Assembly: GCA_946965045.2 (NCBI GenBank)
Contig: OX337241.1
Span: 434,001 to 498,000 of the forward strand
Source of the DNA: Epithemia pelagica
Taxonomy: Eukaryota; Bacillariophyta; Bacillariophyceae; Surirellales; Surirellaceae
Direction of reading: 5' to 3'
Length of the DNA stretch: 64,000 bases
Both the position numbers and the translations under genes were made by a program. Below, in pieces: positions 32,863 through 43,800 of this stretch. Numbering within the stretch: the first letter of the stretch is position 1; the number at the start of each line of letters is the position of its first letter. The notes under the pieces were generated by a model. The model did not search any database and was not told where the DNA came from. It saw nothing but the letters and a program-made list of their open reading frames with translations.

Positions 32863-33387
32863 TTGACTTGATATCATGAGTCGTCATCGACGCGACGGGA
32901 AAGTCCTCATGCTTTATATCTTCGGTTGCCACTCCTAAGACTCTAGTAGAGTACCATCAGTATGACAGAGGAGGAGAGCCTAGAGGAACAGCGACATTCA
33001 GTACCTTAGTCGTAGTCGCCGCGGACGAAAAAGAAGATGCGTCTGCGCAACAGAAACGCCATGTTGAAAATGGAGTATCCTCATCGTCGTCGTTTTCCTT
33101 CTTGTCGGATTCACAAGTTTTACGTCCGCTGGTCGTAAGTCGATTCTTGACTTGTCAAAAATTGGGACGTTTCTTGTTGCTTACCTCCAAACAAATTACA
33201 GCCGCCATGGCGTACGGTGATCACAAGAAGAATGAGGACCATGGCGACGACGGTGGTGGTGATGACATGAATACCGTGACGACCGACCAAGATTTGGTTT
33301 GGAAACCGATTTGCATTCAACACTGGGATACGGTAGAAACGGTAGAAACCTTTGCCGAAACGACGGGTTTGTCTTCCGGCCTATCCT

Positions 33388-33537
33388 CTAGCATCCTTGA
33401 TTGCCATTTTTGACAATTGGGCCGAAATTCGTACCGATGCCGTCAAAATTGCCCGTCTCTGTCGTCGGCCCGACATTCACCGTGCATCGGGCTTGGGGAC
33501 ATGTACGATGTTGTGGCTTTTTTGATGCGAGTGTCGG
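33388..33537 (+). pseudogene. anoctamin (TMEM16)-like fragment
   Basis: Reads 'LASLIAIFDNWAEIRTDAVK' followed by 'IARLCRRPDIHRASGLGT', then, after loss of one base in what should be a Trp codon near 33502, 'YDVVAFLMRVS'. This is the anoctamin segment with the conserved '(N/D)N..EIR.DA.K' and 'RP...R...IG.WY' pattern. The upstream membrane helices and the rest of the gene are absent. The end runs straight into a MYND finger, so it is a rearranged piece. Confidence 0.65.
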
Positions 33538-33713
33538 AAGAATCTACCAAGAGTTGTCACTTGTGCGGTAAAAGCCCACTGGATAGGCAAACTCGGTTTG
33601 CTCCTTGCTCTGCCTGTAAAGAGGTGCATTATTGCAGCCGCGACTGCCAGAGAAAGGATTGGTCTCGCCACAAGCGACGTCATGAACTTTTTGATGAACC
33701 TCATTATTTGTGA
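33538..33713 (+). CDS. MYND-type zinc finger, terminal fragment
   Basis: In the frame 33417-33713. The C-terminal 55 residues form a full MYND finger: C-x2-C ('CHLCGK'), C-x2-C ('CSACKEVHYC'), then C-x7-H-x3-H ('CQRKDWSRHKRRH'). MYND fingers bind proline-rich partners. It is probably the last exon of a lost gene, joined to the anoctamin fragment. No independent start is convincing. Confidence 0.55.
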
Positions 33714-33968
33714 AAGCTGGGAACGTCCATGACGTCGGAAACTCAATACCACAATACATACCTTACTACTTGACCTCCCAAAAAAGTCCAATTCACATGT
33801 GTACTATATATGCGACTCCCAAATCAAGTCGCAAGCCCTTGGCTCTGACGAGCTTTATGGAAACTATTCATTTCGTCAAACATCTCGGACACTTTGACCC
33901 GGTAACCACCCCAAAACACGGACCAGAATCCCGTAATTCCGAGGTCTTGTGGACGGATATGAATCTCG

Positions 33969-34664
33969 TCATCTAGTCCAGTGGATGGGAAGTTCCAAAT
34001 CTGGAGTGTTGGTCCCTTTAATAGACCCGGGAAGCGGCCGCTTTTTCGAGAAGCGGACTTTGATCAGATAACCAACTCTAGGGCGGTCACGGGACAGATT
34101 GCCTCTTTCGTTTTCGAGAGATAAATTCATCATATCGTCCATGGCGTCCTCTCCGTATCCTTTTTTATTCTTCCAGCTAAACTGAATTATAACATCCGGG
34201 ACGGCCCCTTTATCTTTTAGCTCCAAGACTCCCTTTTTGTTCCGCATGCACCGAACGTAGCCAAAGAAGCTTACATCTGGTTCACGACGAGAATATGTCG
34301 AAAGATGCACATTGTGTGTGCCACTAACATACCCCCATTTCCCGTGAAGGACGGCGAACTCAAACACGTGTTTTGATGTAAAAGAGTTGTGCTGATCTGT
34401 TGGCATCACCAAACGTGGCTTTCCGTCAACCAACACAATGCGCAAGTCACCAATGCCTTTCTCGTCCATGAACTGGTGCAAAGAATCCTCCGTGCCAAAG
34501 CTGTGGTCACCGAAAATCGACGCTAGTTGCGGCGTCAATAATGTCACCTCGTCGTCGGTCTCGTCTTTGTCTTCGTCTTTGTCCTCGTCCTCACCCTTGC
34601 TCTCAAATCCCCCCAGTTCCTCGTGTTTCTTCTCTTCTTCGTTTGTCGTCTTTTCGCTGCTCAT
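33969..34664 (-). CDS. Uma2-like (PD-(D/E)xK fold) protein
   Basis: The ATG at 34664 is preferred (MSSEKTTNEEEKKH, about 231 residues). The open frame extends back to 34901, but that part is basic and unstructured and may be a 5' exon or UTR. An acidic Lys/Asp/Glu linker precedes a C-terminal domain with the Uma2 layout: 'SRREPDVSFFGYVR' (catalytic-type PD) and, about 25 residues later, 'VPDVIIQFSWKNK', where the usual Glu is Gln. Uma2 proteins are restriction-endonuclease-fold proteins common in cyanobacteria and also seen in algae. The Gln substitution makes nuclease activity doubtful. Confidence 0.5.
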   Translation of the reverse strand: MSSEKTTNEEEKKHEELGGFESKGEDEDKDEDKDETDDEVTLLTPQLASIFGDHSFGTEDSLHQFMDEKGIGDLRIVLVDGKPRLVMPTDQHNSFTSKHVFEFAVLHGKWGYVSGTHNVHLSTYSRREPDVSFFGYVRCMRNKKGVLELKDKGAVPDVIIQFSWKNKKGYGEDAMDDMMNLSLENERGNLSRDRPRVGYLIKVRFSKKRPLPGSIKGTNTPDLELPIHWTR

Positions 34665-34901
34665 TGCTGCTAGAGTGAACGAGTTGAGGTCTTCATTCAA
34701 AGCTGTAGAAAGAAAGACTATGCTTTCGATACGACATCCGGACCCTTTCGTGGCGTCCTCGTCGGTGTTTTTACGAGATCTTGTACTATAAGTCCGTGAC
34801 CACCGGTCCCGGCAGTTCCGTTTCCCCCCCTGTGTCGCCCCTTTTAGGAGCGATTCGGGGGGGAAATTGGGGGCGCTAGCGTGGTCGATTAGTTTGGTCA
34901 T

Positions 34902-36154
34902 GCAAAATAGTCATTTCCCCACTTCATAATCCGCCAAGGCGATCTTTCTAACTTCTAACCGTAATAACGTAAACAAAACGAGCCGAGAGGTCCACAACAG
35001 AACTCTCATCTTGATGATGGAAACAATATGGGCGAGCTCTGCGGGACCTTCTTTCGAAGTCCTTCCCCCGTTCCCCACCCGATTCCCTTCCACTGATTGA
35101 GATGCCGATATTTTTCTTCACTCTTTTCCGATCAAAACAGGATCATAAAATCGAAAAGCAAGAAAATCTGCAAGAAGTCATCAACGAAAGGAAGAAGAAG
35201 GGTTGTCTTTCTTTTCTCTTTCCCCTGAAAACTCATCGACAAAGCAAAAAAAGAAACACATGCAAACGACGGCATTATGAGTGGCTCAAAGTATTTAGAT
35301 TCTCATCCATCCTGGGCCTTTTTGCAGGATGTACCCATCGCTGTAGTAGAAGCAAGAAAGAGACCATCGTGAGCTCTTGCTCGTTGATTGAGGTTCTCTG
35401 CGTGGTCATGAATTTTTGAAATATGAGAATGAGAAAATATAAAACATAATATGATCCGGAAGCATCGCCGGCGTCTCTAGAGCGCCAGTCGGGTATCGTT
35501 TTGTCTTTAGGCTTAACATTTTTCATGCATCATCTACATAATATTGTATATTGCGCTCGTCCTACAAAGCCCCCCGAGGTGCAAATTACGAGTAGTTAAG
35601 TCACGCTCTCACAAAATCAGAAAACTCAGTATTTTCATTTTGCTCGCCGCACAATCGAAGAACCGAGAGAGCTTTATTCGGTCAACAATCAATCATGAAT
35701 ATGACCACAAGGCATTGGTGTCATTCCAATAGAAGCAAGGTCCGTGAAAAGGGTTGACAAAGATTGGATGTTCCAAGCTTTCCCCGCGTGAACACTTGAA
35801 TCAATTCAACAAACATACAGGGTACACGCACCCCAAAGGCGTGCTGCTTCGCTCAGAAACCTCCACAAAAAAGAAGCAAGCACTGGAACATGATACAACC
35901 AACGGATCAGCATCAAGTCCCACATTTTAGCAGGGAGTTAAAGGGGCTGTCTGCCGTTGGTGAATGAAAGATCCCCATTGAAATAGGATGGACATCATCG
36001 AAATACATGCATCTTTCTACACTGGTACAGAGCCCATGCTATGGACCTTCTCGAGAAGGTGGTAACAGTTTGGTATTGTGCTTTCTATTATGGATGCCAC
36101 GATTTCCACGGAGAATCCACGACGATTTGAAAGGGCGCGTGTATGGTTTGTACA
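34902..36154. other. no gene seen
   Basis: Short ORFs up to 105 codons without recognisable features. Purine-rich A/G tracts around 35130-35270. Confidence 0.55.
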
Positions 36155-39108
36155 CTAAACAGCAAACGCCAAGTCAGCATTCACGGCTTCTTGATTATCC
36201 ATGTCAGGCTGTTGAGCTTCCTGCTGTATATCACCAACCACCAAGGAACTGATACTCCTCTTCACATTACCTGAATCGCTCGGCAGCTTCATAACCAAAC
36301 TTTTGTCGCTTGAAAACAAAAAGCCGTCAGTCGATGAGGTCTCATCATCCTTTTCCGGATCATAGTTCTGATTTGTTTCTTTCACAACCTCTGTGGTGTG
36401 ACTTTTCTCGGAGACAAACCCATCGTCTTTTTGGTGCGGTGTTTGCCGATCATGGTGGACGACGTCGTTCGACGTGTCGTCATGATTAGAGCAACCTCGT
36501 GTTGCAATTTTGGAGTCGTATTTGTTGGCCAAGGACAACATCAAGTGTCCGATATAAACTTGAATGATCAAAAGCAATCCCATGGCCAAGGCAAGAACAA
36601 TGGTAAAGGTTTTTTTGGTAATGTGGCCCATGTCGAACCACTCCGAAAAGCTGTGCGCACCAAGTTTCCACGAGGCATCGGCTCCTGATCCACTTTGTGC
36701 CAAGACGGTAGCCACCATGGCAATCACGGCGAGTTTGCACACGATAAACATCCATGCTGATACCCGACAGAGATGTGGCCACCAAGGTCAATGCGCATAG
36801 CCAAAATTCTTGAGCACCAATGTCAAGTAAAAGGGTTGTTCCGTCACTGCCATGAGTGTCAATTGCATTCCCACCTTGACACAAACCACAATACTAAAGG
36901 TCGAAACCGCCGTGGTATTGATGAAAATGACCAAGAGAACCGCCACCAAATGGTGCAAGACGACCGTCCATCGAATTTGAATGCGATAAAAAAGTTCCCC
37001 AAGTACAACAAGGATTGTACCAGTATCATGCATCGGGCCAATTCCCATGCCTCGTGGCCCGTTGCCACGTCGTAGGTATCCGTTGCAGGAAAGGTCCGGA
37101 TGACTTCGGCCAGCACAATCGGCAATGCGACCAAACTGAAGATGAGATGAACAACATTAATGGTAGTATTCCGGCGTTCCCGTTCGGAATCGATGTGTTG
37201 GATCCGAGGCCATCGAGAACTGAAGAAACCACTGGCAAATATGACCAACAAAATGGTCTGTGCAGGAATTTCCGGAGACGCAAATGCAGTTTCTGGTAAA
37301 TACGTTTCATCACGAATCACCAATTCACAAATACTTTCATCGGCCATAGGCTGATAAAAGCTATCTTCGTTGGGCTCACACTCTGCATACTCATACTCCA
37401 ACGTCTCCGGAACGAAACCGTTGGACAATCCCATGTAGGATCGCAAGAATGGATCCCCGTCCCTCACCATGTATCCCACAGCATAATCCACATTGGGAAG
37501 TTCAGGAGCTATACCCAAAACCAATATACACATCTCATCATCCATCGACCACCCTCCGACTACGTCACGATCGGGCAAGGGACGATAGGTACACGTGATA
37601 ATTAAGGTATCACCAGGCAAGAGTTTCCATAAGTTCCATGTCGGTGCGACCGCATCAAAGTCGTACATATCATACTGAACGACGTTCGCTATGTGAACTC
37701 CATTTCGAATGAGTTTGACTTGAGCTTGATATCCAGCAACTTTATTCATATGTACATGGGACGAAAAAACTTGAACGCCTTCTGTTGGTACCATGGCTCG
37801 TGTCGCATCGGATGAGATTTCAAAGGACAAGGACAGTTTGCGGCGTTGCGGATCAGCTGGTATGTAGATGGTATTATGTTGTCCGTACATATGAATCAGT
37901 TGACCAGGGTTGGTCAATGGACTGGATGCGACTACCATCGAAGGTTCCACCCACAGGCGTAATCCCACCGAATCATCTTCAATATCCACACCATCAGAGT
38001 TGTCATAGTGGACCATGAGGACGTATCGACCCTGACGAAGCGGAATATGAACAGACGCCGGAGTTTCCGTAATACCAGAGCCGGCTTGGGTGAAATGGCG
38101 CTCGCACGATTGAGGGACATAATCCAAGCAATTGGAAAGGACAACGCTGTCCTTAAACAGCGTTGGATCAAGGGCTTCGGGATCTCTGCAGTGGTATACC
38201 ACTTGATGATGCAGGTAGGGTGGATACGACGTCGATAAATCCATACCAGCAGTTTTTCCACTCCATACGACTAGAACAGCAACCAAATTCAAATCAAGAG
38301 GCATGACAAAGGTGGCACAACGATGAGCTATGGTCTCGCTGGAGCTCACAGTTGTATTCATCAGCTGAACGTCGATAGCAAAGGGTGCAGTCGATGTCAT
38401 AGGATTACCATAGAAACGGACACCAGGACTCAGAAAGCTTGAAGAGTTATCGTTGTCTGCTTGACCATCGATGGTTGAGTCTTCCTGAGGGATATCTGGC
38501 AAGACTAGCTTCCGAGAAGTCAGCAAGTCTTCATCCACGAAAAGGTTCACCAATGCCTTGCCGTAGTTGGGACCATGATATAGGATGTCGCCTGAATCGG
38601 GGTCTATAGGACCTGAAGCACAAACGAGGTATCTCTTGGTGGCCACAGTAATGCTCATATCATCTTTATCACACGTTTCCAGTCGTCTTCTCAATAAAGC
38701 GCGTATCCGATCGTGATCATCCGCATAGGCTTCTAGTAGTTCCAGGTTCTGCAAGACATCCAGTTCTGGTTTCTCGTAGTCTTGAGAATAACGGTCATCG
38801 ACTTCGAAACCGTTGTCATTATTAATCCTTCGTAGCATCATGATATCGGCACCTCTCATGCCACGTGTTGTAGATAAGCCAAGTCCAACCCAATCAGCTC
38901 CAGGGGCACTTCGAACCGCAAAAGTTGCTTGTTGGGCTTCTCGATCAATCGTCCATTCGACATCGGAACATCCCGTTCCCTCCATCTCCACTCGCCGCTC
39001 CAGACTAAACTCATTCTTGGTTCCGGCCAAAGCGAACGATGATGACGAAAGACTGTTGGGGACAGGCAATAGCAGAGCTACTGCTATTTTGCGACGTTTT
39101 GTCCACAT
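36155..39108 (-). pseudogene. DOMON / copper type-II monooxygenase / TLC-like membrane protein, copy 2 (frameshift plus stop)
   Basis: Paralogue of 15709-18571, same orientation, about 985 codons if whole. The ATG at 39108 starts a signal peptide ('KIAVALLLPVPNS'). DOMON and both monooxygenase halves are continuous, including the linker missing from copy 1 ('NPGQLIHMYGQHNTIYIPAD'). A one-base deletion at about 36996 ends the main frame inside the TLC-like region. The correct frame resumes (37048-36788) but meets TGA at about 36791, where copy 1 has CGG (Arg in 'GYAHRPWWPP'). The C-terminal helices and tail follow at 36751-36155. The monooxygenase part could still be made as a soluble or one-anchor protein. 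Confidence 0.8.
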
Positions 39109-39447
39109 TTGGTAGCCTTTCTTCTTACTGTTCTGGTCCACATTGGATAGCCTTTCTTCTCACTGTTCTTAATTCCTAGTATCCCGTGCTTTTGTCGGCT
39201 ATCAACTCAACTTAAATGTGACAAATTGTGTTGTGATTCCTTCTTTCCTTGAATGCTTTTAGGTGACGAATCGTGTTGTGATTGTTTCTTTCCTTGAATA
39301 ATGTTATGGTGTTGAATCCCAATGGGAAGCATCCCATGTAAGGAAGTTTGAAGTGTCATCGGTTGGCAGTATGCTTGGTGCTAGTTTATATTCGTACGAG
39401 ACTCTATGCACCCGATGTATCGTTGATGCTATTTTTGTGATCGGTTA
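39109..39447. other. 5' region of copy 2, short tandem duplication
   Basis: A roughly 35-bp phrase containing GGTAGCCTTTCTTCTTACTG is repeated with changes at 39110-39170, directly upstream of the ATG. Unlike copy 1, no CRE or G-box cluster was seen here. Confidence 0.45.
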
Positions 39448-40161
39448 GGCGCATCGGGGTGGTAAAAAAAAATCGAGGCAAAAATCAAGATTCGAGTTTC
39501 GAGGTGGGGTCTTCTACGGGCCTCCAATTCTTAACCTAGGATCTTTCACGGTGGTAAAAGATTAATTTCGAGTTTCGAGTTTCGAGGTCGCGTTTCGCCT
39601 GTTTCCTGTGCTCGACGTGCGAGAATCGAGAACGAGATTGGAAACGACACAAACCATTCTGTACGCACTACTCTCTGCGACAAGAGCAACATCTCTGCGA
39701 CAAGAGCAACAAGAAGAGGTTCGGACAATGACGGAGAAATGTCCATGGTGTTCTAGCAGTTACTACACTAAAGTGATATGACGAGAAAGGGGAGAGTCAA
39801 CGACAACTGGGGTGGGGCTTCATACATACCCTAAATACTAGTTTGTCTGTTGGTATTGTCAGCCTTTGCACACGGTCCCAAACTAGTTTGCATTTCGACA
39901 AAGACAACAGCAAGAAGAGATGAGGATGATGTTTGGAGTTTGGAGTTGTGAGAAAACGTACGACAGAAGAGCACCCTCGAATCTTGACCTCGATTTTTGG
40001 TCGGAGCGCACTTTGGCCCAAAAATTTTCAAAAGTGCGCCTCGGTCAAAAGTCGAGGTCAAGATTCGAGGGTACACATAACCTATTCATAACCTATTAGA
40101 CCAACCTCGAAACTCGAATCTTGATTTTTGCCTCGAATTTTTTTTACCACCCCGATGCGCC
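39448..40161. mobile_element. Tourist-type (PIF/Harbinger) MITE, 714 bp
   Basis: Terminal inverted repeats of nearly 60 bp start GGCGCATCGGGGTGGTAAAA and match with one or two differences. The target duplication is TTA (39445-39447 and 40162-40164), the PIF/Harbinger hallmark. There is no coding capacity. A second, nested inverted repeat (39973-40071) has arms of about 40 bp that share the CGAATCTTGA motif with the TIRs, so the single strand could fold into a compound hairpin. Confidence 0.93.
39973..40071. repeat. internal foldback inside the MITE
   Basis: Left arm starts CCCTCGAATCTTGACCTCGA. The right arm is its near-exact reverse complement, with a short AT-rich loop around 40020. Confidence 0.9.
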
Positions 40162-40862
40162 TTAGAAGTTAGAAGTACCTCAACATGAAATAGGCAACGA
40201 GAACTTAACTCGCTCGAACGGGTCATTGAGGGGCTAGCCCTCATTGTGAATTGCGAACAACTAAACTACCTGCTTCTACTAGCTAGAGAGAAAGGAGTAG
40301 GTGTGGTAGGTGACTGCAATGCGTGCTATGGTCTATGTGGTTGCTTATGGACCGTTGATCTTCAAAGTTTAACCTATCTTATAATCCAAACCTAATCCGG
40401 TAGCATTTGTTAGCATACGACGCCCACACGTGATTCGTCTATGCTCTTTCACCAGTGAGTCAACTGCAACACCAAAGTACATGGCCCTGACAAAGCATCC
40501 GAAGAATTCTCTTGGAGGGAGGGTTCGTGAGTTTCCAGAAGAAACCACACACACCCCGACAGCGTGCCCTTGATCTTGTTGCTTGGTGAGCTACTCGTGC
40601 TTGCTGGGCAGACTTCTGCAACCACTTCAGAGAGAAAATACTACGAAGCACCCAGACCCAGGCAGCATCCAGATAACATCTAGTCGACCCTTCGATGATG
40701 ACAAGGAAACATGAGTTTTTTCAGTGCTCAACTGCTATTTGGGCGTTCCTTCGTGGTTCTCCCTTTGGGAACGCAGTGCGGACGCAGGCTTCAGCACCAA
40801 TTCCATGTCTTTGAAAGACAAAAGACTGCCAAATTTTACTTTTCTTCGATCTGTTTGCGAGT
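40162..40862. other. no gene seen
   Basis: Three-prime flank of the following minus-strand gene. Only chance ORFs. Confidence 0.5.
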
Positions 40863-43800
40863 TCAACGTGGTCGCCTTTGTTGTTGTTGCTGCTGTAGCT
40901 GCTGCTGTTCGGGGCGTCGTTGCTGCAAGGAGGGTCGTGGTTGGGACTGTCGTTTGCGTTTCAATTGATCTTGGTCATCCAATTCCTTTCGCCACCAATC
41001 ATTGACTGCCTCGTCACGCAATCCCAGGGGATTCAAGGCCTTACCCGAACCAATGTAGGGCTCCAAAAAGGCCAAGGGTCGTGAAGGTGTTTGGGTATAC
41101 GACAAGATGCCATTGGAACGATGTTCGTACAACAGACGACAAGTACCACTTCCATGAATGTTGGAGGGAAACCCGGCTGATTGGGATGCTCCTCCCGTGT
41201 TGCCCATGGTATCGCCTTTCAAAACGACGTCAGGTTCAGATTCCAACAAGAAGGTGCATCCTCGCCAAGCCAAGAGGGATGGGTCCGATACATATTCGTT
41301 GAAATGCTCTCTGAAATGCATCAAGAAACTCAATCGCAATGACGTCAGTTCCATCGGACGCTGATATCCTTGTTGATTCTGCCACCACGTGTTGCGAAAA
41401 TCAAAGTCGTCACCATTGTATTTGTTCTTGCTGCTTTGTTTGTGCTCGTCCCACATGAATCGAAAGTGCGTCGTACCAATCATTTCCATAAAGGGTTGAA
41501 CGGACATGACATGATTGGACGGAATGCGCTCCGGTGCCGTGGGATCTCCGAAAGCACCTCTGACCAGTTCCCGTACCGTATCGGGTGCCCCAATTCCCAT
41601 CCACATGGCCAAATAATTGACCCAGCCTTGAGCATCCTCTTGTGACATCTCGGACTCATTGTTGTAGCTATCCTTGTATTCACCGTTGAAGTAGTTCCTG
41701 TTATCCATCTCCGAATCGTAACTCTCCGAAGCACTTCGGACTTGGCCATTGGACTCGGCGTTTTGGTTGTTGTACAAGTAAAAGTTGTTTGGCTCTTGGT
41801 AAAGACGTGACTGGGCCCTTCCATTCGAGTCTTCATAGGACAGTCCTGACGACACAACTTCGTTCCGAAACGTCCCGGTGGAATACGAACGGCTATTAAA
41901 CTCTTCGTAGGGGTAGCTTTGGACGGGAGCTTCCTCGCCGTAGTAGTACGAGGCTTCCCCCGTGACGACTTGATTGCGAAAGGTCGTCGATTGCGGAGTA
42001 GTGGGTTGGAGGACACGACGGTTTGGGTCGGCATATTGCTCTTGATTGCGAGTGGACGGATCGCTTCGTTGTTGTTGTTGCTGCTGCTGGTACTGTGGTT
42101 GTTGGAACTGCTGTTCTTGGTACTGTTGTTGAAGCTGTTGTTGCTGTTGCTGGTACTCTTGTTCTTGCTGGAACTCTTGTTGAAGCTGTTGTTGCTGCTG
42201 CTCGTACTGTTGTTGTTGTTGCAGCTGTTGTTCATTGGTCTGTCGTTCCAACTCTTCTTCTGCTGGCTGTTGCTGTTGCTGCAATTCTTGCTGCTGCTGT
42301 CGTTGCTGATTTTGCAGTTGTTGGTTGAGTGCCTGACGTTGTTGTTTGCGAAGCTCTCGAGGCGTCAAATTATTAGTATTGGTATTGGTAGTTTGTGGAT
42401 CCAGCACACTCGTCGTCGTTGTCGTCGTCGTGTCGTACCCAGTTGGTGGTGTACCTTGTCCATAGGGCGTCTCTTGTGGTTGTCCATAGGGCGTCGTCGA
42501 GGCCGTTTGTTGTTGGGGTGGCGATTGCAACTGTTGATTGAGTACCTGACGCTCTTGTTTGCGGAGTTCGCGAGGAGTCATATTATTCTTGTTATTGTTG
42601 TTCGGCTGCTGCAGTGGATCCAACCAACGATTGTTGGCTTGCGACTCTGGTGTAGTATTATACTGCCATTGTTGATTGAGTTTGTATCGTTCTTGTTTGC
42701 GTTCTTGTTGGAGTCGAGTGCGGTCGTATTGTTGTTGTTGCTGTTGTTGTTGTTGTTGCATCCATTCCAACGACGAGACGAGCCAGGGTGGAACGGACCA
42801 TTGAGGACCGGCATGCAATTGCAAGGCCTTGTGCATGGTCGCTTGCGGATCCAAATACAAACACTCCAACGGCAACCCGGTTGTTTCGCAAAAGAGTCGA
42901 GCACTTTCCGCCGTGGCACCAATGCCAATGACACACACGGCAATCCGGGCCTGGCGCAAGGATGGGACCACGGCCGCCAACAATTGTCCATATTCCAACG
43001 ATTCCAAATCCCCCAGTACGGGCAAGACCACCACCAAGGATTTGGCACCCGTGGTGGTCAATTTCCATGCATTTTCCGACACGAGCGACTGATCCAAGGA
43101 ATACATCAAATTATTATTATTGTTCATGTTCATGTTGCTGTTCATCATGATGTTGTTGTTGTTGTTGTTGCGAAAGGTGTTTTGTACGGATTGCGGTGGG
43201 GGTGCCAAGGGCATTTGTTCCATGGCACTCGTGTACTTTCCGGTTCGGGGATTCCAGACTTGGCATTGACACAATATATCCACGACCCAATCGACATATT
43301 CGCTGTCGTCGTCGTCTTCCTTCTCCTCTCGAACGGTTTGTGGCTTGGATTTGGGTTTGAGGGTGTTGAGCAAATTGGGAAATGGGGGTCGTGCTTCTTT
43401 GGAAGATGCTTGTTGTTGTTGCTGCTGCTGTTGTTGTTGTTTCGCTCTTTGCTGTTGTTGTTGTTGTTGTTTTGCTCGTTGTTGCTGGAGCGTCTTTTGT
43501 TTCGCTTGTTGCAATTGTGCTTGTTGCTGTTGTCTTGTTTGTGGTATTTGTCGTTGTTGGATTCGTTGCCATTCCGCTGGTGACAATTGCTGTTGCTGTT
43601 CCCAGGACCGTGGTGGCTGTGTTTGCCGTCGTTGTTGGACTTGTGGTTGGGGTGGTCGTTGTCGTTGGGCGGACCTTGATGGTTGGGAACGTCCTTGTGG
43701 TTGTGGTGGTCGTTTTCGTTGTTGTGGGGATGCTCCTGCGGCGGCTGCTGCCCGTTGTTGGAGGGCTTGTCGTTCTTGGGCGTGTCGTTGTTGCAAGGCC

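Noticed and set aside
41919-43583. 554-codon Leu-rich plus-strand ORF (and 43345-44085 Cys-rich ORF)
   Set aside because: Antisense readings of CAA/CAG poly-Gln codons in the split-redoxin gene.
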